Positions 59,693 through 64,000 of a stretch of 64,000 nucleotides of DNA are shown here, in pieces. Origin of the DNA: Pseudomaricurvus sp033283335 (GTDB lineage Bacteria > Pseudomonadota > Gammaproteobacteria > Pseudomonadales > Cellvibrionaceae); contig JAWMQP010000002.1 of NCBI GenBank assembly GCA_033283335.1, positions 496,001 to 560,000 on the forward strand. The letters are read 5' to 3'. The stretch's first letter is position 1; the number at the start of each line of letters is the position of its first letter. A program made the position numbers and the translations under genes. The notes beneath the pieces were generated by a model. That model saw only the letters and a list, made by a program, of their open reading frames with translations, made no database searches and was not told the DNA's origin.

Positions 59693-59997
59693 CTGCGTCT
59701 GATCTGCTGGTGTTCCTGCTGAGCAGCGCCACGTCCTTGCGGCTGATTTTCTATCGTCGTAACGGCGCCACCTTCAAACGCCATATTTCCCTGATCGCAT
59801 GGGTACTGATTGTCGGTACCGGTTCACTGGCCCTGTGCCTGGTTACTGGCAAGCTGAACGCCAAAGATCTGCACCCAATGCTGGTGTTTGTGCTGAGCTT
59901 TTCGGTCCCCATTGTGTTTGCCGTGCGCGGCAACATCGCCCGCCTGCTGCGTCCCCCTCGCCCAACACTGCCCGCTCGCAACCATCGGCACCAATAA
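59689..59997 (+). CDS. Putative holin/antiholin, second membrane protein
   Basis: A 102-residue protein with three hydrophobic segments (about 5-20, 33-55 and 65-85) and a basic, proline-rich tail. The GTG start overlaps the previous stop (GTGA) and has GAGGAG upstream, so the two proteins are made together, as for holin/antiholin or S-like pairs. The family is probably a three-helix phage holin. Which of the two forms the hole is not decided by sequence. Confidence 0.7.
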   Translation: MTASDLLVFLLSSATSLRLIFYRRNGATFKRHISLIAWVLIVGTGSLALCLVTGKLNAKDLHPMLVFVLSFSVPIVFAVRGNIARLLRPPRPTLPARNHRHQ

Positions 59998-60005
59998 TCC
60001 CTCGG

Positions 60006-60055
60006 CTGTACAGGCCATTCCTACACATCGCTCTGGTGCCCGCGCGCGCGCGTAG
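60006..60055. promoter_or_regulatory. Late control region 2 (dyad plus CG tract), endolysin
   Basis: TGTA (60007-60010), N11, TACA (60022-60025), then after 15 bases CGCGCGCGCGCGTAG (60041-60055), which is the reverse of the CTACGCGCGCG tract at the other two sites. It precedes the endolysin gene. Confidence 0.55.
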
Positions 60056-60098
60056 TCCGTACCCTGACAGGCACACTCTGACTATTGACGACAACACT

Positions 60099-60923
60099 AT
60101 GAGCGATGCCATTAAACTGCCCTGGTCTTTGGGTGATACCGGCGATCACATCATCAGCTTGCAGCAACAACTCAACCGGCACGACCACCAGCTAAGCTGT
60201 GACGGCCACTTTGGCCCTGCCACCTTTGACGCCGTGCGGGAATTCCAGCGGCATCAGGGATTGATCTCTGACGGCATAGTGGGCCGCAAAACCCTCACCA
60301 CCCTGCGAGGGCAGATTCGGCTTTGGCTCGGTGACCAGGATCTGCAGGCGGCCGCCGATCAGCTGGGTGTCGAACTGTCTGCCGTGCGTGCGGTGTACGC
60401 TGTCGAAAGCAATGGCTGTGGTTTCCTGGATGACGGTCGCCCGGTGATCCTTTACGAACGTCACATCATGCGTCGCCAGCTGCGCAGTCATGGCTTCAGC
60501 AAAGAGCAAGTGGAAATTCTGGAGCAACGCAGCCCCGCCTTGATCAACAAAACACCGGGCGGCTATCGTGGCGGCAGCACCGAGCACTACCGCCTGGGGC
60601 TCGCCAAACTCATCCGGGAACAAGCTGCCCTGGAATCCTGCAGCTGGGGTCTGTTTCAGATCATGGGCCACCACTGGCAGCGCTTGGGGTATCAGGGCGT
60701 GGATGAGTTCGTTCGTGCCATGGCCACCAACGAAGCCAACCAGCTGCAAGCCTTTGTGCAATTCATCCTCACCGATGAAAAGCTTCTCACCGCCTTACGC
60801 GATAAACACTGGGCCACCTTTGCCCGCACCTACAACGGCCCTGGTTATAAGAAGAACGCCTACCACACTCGATTGGCGCAACACTATGACGCCCACCGGG
60901 CCACACAGGAGGCCACCGCATGA
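60099..60923 (+). CDS. Endolysin: N-acetylmuramidase with peptidoglycan-binding domain
   Basis: A 274-residue lysis enzyme. The first 70 residues form a PG_binding_1 domain (HIISLQQQLNRHDHQLSCDG, then FGPATFDAVREFQRHQG). The rest is the N-acetylmuramidase (DUF3380) domain, with AVYAVESNGCGFLDDGRPVI carrying the catalytic glutamate, LYERHIMRR, and CSWGLFQIMGHHWQ. It cleaves the glycan strands at the end of infection. ATG 60099 is preceded by a weak site (GACGACAAC). The Rz gene starts 4 bases inside its end. Confidence 0.9.
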   Translation: MSDAIKLPWSLGDTGDHIISLQQQLNRHDHQLSCDGHFGPATFDAVREFQRHQGLISDGIVGRKTLTTLRGQIRLWLGDQDLQAAADQLGVELSAVRAVYAVESNGCGFLDDGRPVILYERHIMRRQLRSHGFSKEQVEILEQRSPALINKTPGGYRGGSTEHYRLGLAKLIREQAALESCSWGLFQIMGHHWQRLGYQGVDEFVRAMATNEANQLQAFVQFILTDEKLLTALRDKHWATFARTYNGPGYKKNAYHTRLAQHYDAHRATQEATA

Positions 60924-61342
60924 ATCGACTTCTGATCACCGCAGGCGTGATGCTGGCTTTACTGGGCGCCAATTGGTGGCAATACCAGCAAGTGCAGGCA
61001 CAGTCTGAGCGTGCCGCTAAAGCCGAGCAGTCGGCCAGCGATCGGCTATCGAAAATTCAGCAGCTGGAGCTAGTGACACTGCAGCGGGTGTCGGCCGAAC
61101 AGACACTGGCCGCCGAACAGCGAGACCTGCAGGCCACGCTTCACCGACGGGAACAACTGATCAAGGAGCTAGAACGTGAAAATCAACTCTATCGTGACTG
61201 GGCTGCCACTCGCTTGCCTGATGATACTCAGCGGCTGCGCAAGCGCCCCGCCTTCACCTCCGCCCGTGATTATCAGCAGTGGCTCCTGTCCCAACCTGAC
61301 ACCCTGCCTGCTGCCCGCGACAGCCCCAACCCACAACAGTGA
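60920..61342 (+). CDS. lysB: Rz-like spanin, inner-membrane subunit
   Basis: A 140-residue protein with one N-terminal membrane anchor (LLITAGVMLALLGANWWQY) and a long coiled coil (about residues 25-95), the layout of i-spanins such as LysB of P2. The C-terminus is proline-rich. The start overlaps the endolysin stop (ATGA). The Rz1 gene is nested in another frame within its 3' part. The two proteins fuse inner and outer membranes in the last step of lysis. Confidence 0.85.
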   Translation: MNRLLITAGVMLALLGANWWQYQQVQAQSERAAKAEQSASDRLSKIQQLELVTLQRVSAEQTLAAEQRDLQATLHRREQLIKELERENQLYRDWAATRLPDDTQRLRKRPAFTSARDYQQWLLSQPDTLPAARDSPNPQQ

Positions 61343-61448
61343 CCTGATGGACGACTTTGACCGCGTAGAAGCCGCATGGGCCAGCTGCGCCGCCCAGGTG
61401 GACGCCACCATAGCCTGCCAGGAGAAAGACCGTGAAAAAGCCGAGTGA
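61176..61448 (+). CDS. lysC: Rz1-like spanin lipoprotein
   Basis: A 90-residue outer-membrane lipoprotein encoded in a different frame inside the Rz gene, a hallmark of spanin pairs. The signal (VTGLPLACLMILSGC) ends in the lipobox ILSGC and the mature part is proline-rich (APPSPPP). The start is GTG with AAGGAG 8 bases upstream. The C-terminal part extends past the Rz stop and overlaps the gpR gene. Confidence 0.85.
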   Translation: MKINSIVTGLPLACLMILSGCASAPPSPPPVIISSGSCPNLTPCLLPATAPTHNSDLMDDFDRVEAAWASCAAQVDATIACQEKDREKAE

Positions 61449-61896
61449 ACTGCGGGCTTATCTACTGGCCTGCGTGCCCGAGCTGACCACCAACCCGCAA
61501 AAGCTGCAGGTGTTTATTGACGCCGGTACCCTGCAGGCGCGACTGCAGAACAACCTGAACTTTGAATACCAGTACACGCTCAACATCATCGTCACGGATA
61601 TGGCATATCACACTGACAATGTGCTGGTGCCCCTGTTGTGCTGGCTCAAGGTCAACCAAACCGATCTGGCCGATGACGCGGTGAAATTTGAGGCGGATAT
61701 TCTGGACAACGACACCGTGGACTTTTCCCTGACGGTACCGCTGACTGAGCGTGTCCTGGTGACGGAAAATGCAGACGGCAACTACCTCACCGAACACTTG
61801 GCCGAGCCGGTACCAGAATACAACCTGCCAGATCCCGTGACGTTCCAGGTGCTGTTTGCCCACGGCGACCGCATAACACCGGCAGCCGATGAGTAA
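61432..61896 (+). CDS. R: Tail completion protein (P2 gpR)
   Basis: A 154-residue protein that closes the tail tube. KPSELRAYLLACVPELTTNP, then LNFEYQYTLNIIVTDMAYHT and LVPLLCWLKVNQTDL are P2 gpR signatures. The GTG start is preceded by AGGAGAAAG and overlaps the Rz1 gene by 17 bases. The gene overlaps S by 8 bases. Confidence 0.92.
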   Translation: MKKPSELRAYLLACVPELTTNPQKLQVFIDAGTLQARLQNNLNFEYQYTLNIIVTDMAYHTDNVLVPLLCWLKVNQTDLADDAVKFEADILDNDTVDFSLTVPLTERVLVTENADGNYLTEHLAEPVPEYNLPDPVTFQVLFAHGDRITPAADE

Positions 61897-62353
61897 TACC
61901 GACGACCTTGCACGTCTGGAACACTGGGCCGCCCCGCTACTGGCCAGACTGCAGCCGACCGAACGCCGACAGTTGACGCGATCGCTGGCACGAGCGCTGC
62001 GCAAAAGCCAGCAGCAACGCATCCGCAAACAGCAAAACCCCGATGGCAGCCCCTACCCAAGCCGGCGATCTCAACAGCGGCAAGGCCGTATCAAGCGCAA
62101 AGCGATGTTTGTGAAACTCCGCCAGGTTCGCCACCTCAAGGCAACCAGCGACAGCAACGGCATGGTTGTGGGCTTTATGGGGCGCGTGGCACGCATTGCC
62201 CGCGTCCACCAGCTGGGTTTGCAGGATCAAGTGAGTCCCGGTGGCCCAACCGTAAACTATCAACGCCGTGAGCTGCTGGGCTTCAGTGCGGACGACATGC
62301 AACTGATCGAACAACTGCTGATGGAGTACTTCTCAGAAGCTGGCGGCCTGTAA
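61889..62353 (+). CDS. S: Tail completion/virion morphogenesis protein (P2 gpS)
   Basis: A 154-residue protein of the phage virion morphogenesis family. LLARLQPTERRQLTRSLARA and RKQQNPDGSPYPSRRSQQRQ are the conserved basic N-terminus; MGRVARIARVHQLGLQDQVS is also typical. The start overlaps the R stop by 8 bases. Its stop codon lies inside the late control dyad of the V operon. Confidence 0.92.
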   Translation: MSNTDDLARLEHWAAPLLARLQPTERRQLTRSLARALRKSQQQRIRKQQNPDGSPYPSRRSQQRQGRIKRKAMFVKLRQVRHLKATSDSNGMVVGFMGRVARIARVHQLGLQDQVSPGGPTVNYQRRELLGFSADDMQLIEQLLMEYFSEAGGL

Positions 62354-62397
62354 CAACGCCTCTTACACACTGCCGCGCTCTACGCGCGCGCGCGAGC
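62348..62397. promoter_or_regulatory. Late control region 3 (dyad plus CG tract), V operon
   Basis: TGTA (62349-62352), N11, TACA (62364-62367), then after 12 bases CTACGCGCGCGCGCGAGC (62380-62397). It overlaps the gpS stop codon and precedes gene V. Confidence 0.6.
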
Positions 62398-62415
62398 TGC
62401 CGTAATCTGGCAGTC

Positions 62416-62925
62416 ATGACTACGACAGCCGAACTCAACCGCCGCCTGGAAAACCTGATTCGCCTTGGCACCATTGCTGAGGTGAATCATGCCGCCCGTA
62501 CACTGCGGGTGAAGTGCGGCGACCTGCTGACTAACTGGCTACCCTGGCCCGCCGACATCGGCCGAAATTACCGACGCTGGCGACCGCTGCGCAAAGACAC
62601 CCAGGTGGTGCTGGCATGCCCCAGTGGCGATCTGGCTCAGGCTGTGATCGTCCAAATCCTGTACACCAACACACTAACTGCGCCCAACGTGGATCCCGAT
62701 GTGGACCTGATTCAGTTTGAGGACGGCAGCTACATCGAGCACAACGCCAGTGCCAACACCCTGAAGGTTCACGCTGCAGGCGAAATGACTCTGTCCTACA
62801 CGCACCTGCATCTGGAGGGGCCAGTGACCCAGACCGGCGGTGATATGACCTCCGATGGCATCTCCGCGCAAAACCACACCCACACCGAACAAGGCGACGG
62901 CGCCGATGTGAGCAAACCGAAATGA
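62416..62925 (+). CDS. V: Baseplate assembly protein / spike (P2 gpV)
   Basis: A 169-residue protein that forms the membrane-piercing spike. An OB-fold part (IAEVNHAARTLRVKCGDLLT, then NWLPWPADIGRNYRRWRPL) is followed by a beta-helix (DDGSYIEHN-type repeats, here FEDGSYIEHNASANTLKVHA) and the histidine-containing tip (ISAQNHTHTEQGD), which in P2 binds iron. It is the first gene of the baseplate operon and overlaps W by 4 bases. Confidence 0.92.
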   Translation: MTTTAELNRRLENLIRLGTIAEVNHAARTLRVKCGDLLTNWLPWPADIGRNYRRWRPLRKDTQVVLACPSGDLAQAVIVQILYTNTLTAPNVDPDVDLIQFEDGSYIEHNASANTLKVHAAGEMTLSYTHLHLEGPVTQTGGDMTSDGISAQNHTHTEQGDGADVSKPK

Positions 62926-63263
62926 TGGGATTGAACAAAACCACTGGCCGCACCATCACCGACCTGACTGAGCATGTACGTCAGAGCATTGATGACATCC
63001 TGACCACTCCGGTCGGCTCCCGTGTCATGCGCCGAGATTACGGCAGTGTAATCCCGGATCTCATTGATCAACCCTTTAACCAGACCACTCTGCTGCGCCT
63101 GTACGCTGCCACAGCCGCCGCGATCATGAAGTGGGAGCCACGCTTTAAGATCACCGGCATACGCATGGCCTACGTCGCCCCAGCTGGGGCTCAAGTTGAA
63201 GTCTCTGGCAGCATTGGCGAAACCCCCGTAAACACCACCACTCGTATAGGAGGCGGCCTGTGA
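62922..63263 (+). CDS. W: Baseplate wedge protein (P2 gpW)
   Basis: A 113-residue protein of the gp25/GPW family. MMGLNKTTGRTITDLTEHVR and SIDDILTTPVGSRVMRRDYG, SVIPDLIDQP are its signature. It starts 4 bases before the V stop, and ends 4 bases into gene J. A second ATG one codon later is possible as the start. Confidence 0.93.
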   Translation: MMGLNKTTGRTITDLTEHVRQSIDDILTTPVGSRVMRRDYGSVIPDLIDQPFNQTTLLRLYAATAAAIMKWEPRFKITGIRMAYVAPAGAQVEVSGSIGETPVNTTTRIGGGL

Positions 63264-64000
63264 GCGGATTCACAGCCATTGACCTGGATAAGTTGCCCGC
63301 ACCCAAGGTCATTGAGGAAATCAGCTACGAAGTCATTCTGGCTGAAATGATTGCCGACCTGGTTGCCAGGCAGCCGGAGATGGCCGAGGTGTTGGAGCGC
63401 GAAAGCGAGCCATCGCGCAAGATCCTGGAGACGGCCGCTTTTCGAGAAACCCTAATGCGTCAGCGCATCAATGAATCTTCCAAAGCCACCATGTTGGCCT
63501 ATGCCAAAGGCTCGGACCTGGATCATGAAGTGGCTCGCTTTGGTGTGGAGAGATTGCTGATCACCCCAGCCGATCCTGATGCGATTCCACCGATAGAAGC
63601 CGTTTATGAGGATGACGACAGTTTACGACTCCGAGGTCAGCTGGCCCTGGAAGGGTTTTCAACCGCCGGGCCCAAAGGCGCCTATGAGTTTCACAGTTTA
63701 AGTGCCAGTGCGCTGGTGAAATCCGTCCAGATTGACGCCCCCGCCTTTGACCTGGTGGAGCAGACCCCAGAAATGATCGCCGCACTACCTGAAGGTGCCA
63801 TTGTGCTGATGGCGAACCATGACGCTGGGCTTACAGATCCAATGCCAGGTGATGTGGCGGTGACGGTATTGTCCACCGAAGGCGATGGCAGCGCTGACCA
63901 GCCTCTGCTGGATGCCGTTAGCAGTGCTCTGGATGAAGAGACCGTGCGGCCCTTTACCGATCGCCCACGAGTCCGATCGGCAACGATTGTGACCTATGCC
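63260..64000 (+). CDS. J: Baseplate assembly protein (P2 gpJ), 5' part
   Basis: The first 247 codons of a gpJ-type baseplate protein; the window ends inside the gene. FTAIDLDKLPAPKVIEEISY, then RETLMRQRINESSKATMLAY and GSDLDHEVARFGVERLLITP, are characteristic. The GTG start overlaps the W stop and is preceded by AGGAGG. In P2, genes I, H (tail fibre) and the tail sheath and tube genes follow, and should lie right of the window. Confidence 0.93.
   Translation, partial: MSGFTAIDLDKLPAPKVIEEISYEVILAEMIADLVARQPEMAEVLERESEPSRKILETAAFRETLMRQRINESSKATMLAYAKGSDLDHEVARFGVERLLITPADPDAIPPIEAVYEDDDSLRLRGQLALEGFSTAGPKGAYEFHSLSASALVKSVQIDAPAFDLVEQTPEMIAALPEGAIVLMANHDAGLTDPMPGDVAVTVLSTEGDGSADQPLLDAVSSALDEETVRPFTDRPRVRSATIVTYA

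Noticed and set aside
44248..64000. CRISPR arrays, tRNA genes or rRNA genes
   Set aside because: No regularly spaced repeats and no cloverleaf were seen while reading the sequence; a tRNA or CRISPR search program was not available.

Overview
The window reads as a gammaproteobacterial chromosome segment of about 44 kb that runs into the left part of an integrated P2-like prophage (about 44.5 kb to the right edge). The house-keeping neighbours (pcm, an FtsH-type protease, a KefB/C-type antiporter), two long TonB-dependent receptors, a type III CoA-transferase/HMG-CoA-lyase operon and DUF3604 proteins suggest a free-living, probably marine, aerobic heterotroph of the Cellvibrionales/Spongiibacteraceae kind. 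That placement is inference; no 16S or other marker is present.

Region by region. (1) 1-7.7 kb: 3' end of pcm; a DUF2868 membrane protein paired with a DUF3482 GTPase; a secreted spondin-domain protein followed by an ECF sigma factor and an NrsF-type anti-sigma factor; an FtsH paralogue. (2) 7.7-17 kb: two DUF3604 proteins (both minus strand) around a formylglycine-type sulfatase, interrupted by an accessory patch (11.6-14.6 kb) with an orphan attC-like site, a beta-helix lipoprotein-like gene, an IS3-family transposase remnant and a small integron-type cassette on the minus strand. (3) 17-29.7 kb: zinc alcohol dehydrogenase, LuxR-type regulator, TonB receptor, an EmrAB-like efflux pair with a short-chain dehydrogenase, a CPA2 antiporter, a saccharopine-dehydrogenase-like oxidoreductase and a small lipase. 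(4) 29.9-41 kb: a VOC protein, then a tight operon CoA-transferase / HMG-CoA-lyase-like / hydantoinase A / hydantoinase B / sigma-54 activator of the PrpR type / TonB receptor. A clear sigma-54 promoter with an upstream dyad precedes it, so the activator probably drives its own catabolic operon. (5) 41-44.3 kb: a hypothetical gene, an exported amidohydrolase, and a second integron-type cassette with a well-formed attC. (6) 44.5 kb to the end: the prophage. Its early part carries small regulators, an Ogr-type late activator, a ParA/ParB/KorA-like operon, a toxin-antitoxin-like pair and HsdS-like fragments. Its late part has the P2 order Q-P (minus), O-N-M-L-X, holins, endolysin, Rz/Rz1, R, S, V, W, J (cut by the window edge).

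Most interesting signals: (a) a plasmid-style control and partition module inside a P2-like prophage, in which the ParB protein carries an FtsK-gamma-like winged helix, together with a 16-bp palindrome (TTTTTACATGTAAAAA) that recurs five times in the prophage and was not noticed elsewhere in the window; (b) a shared late-promoter signature, TGTA-N11-TACA followed by an alternating CG tract, before three late transcription units; (c) two integron-type cassettes, without an integrase in view, whose 5' ends match their own R'' boxes exactly, and a conserved post-attC segment of about 70 bp present in inverted copies 32 kb apart; (d) a leader hairpin that masks the ribosome-binding site of the first prophage regulator.
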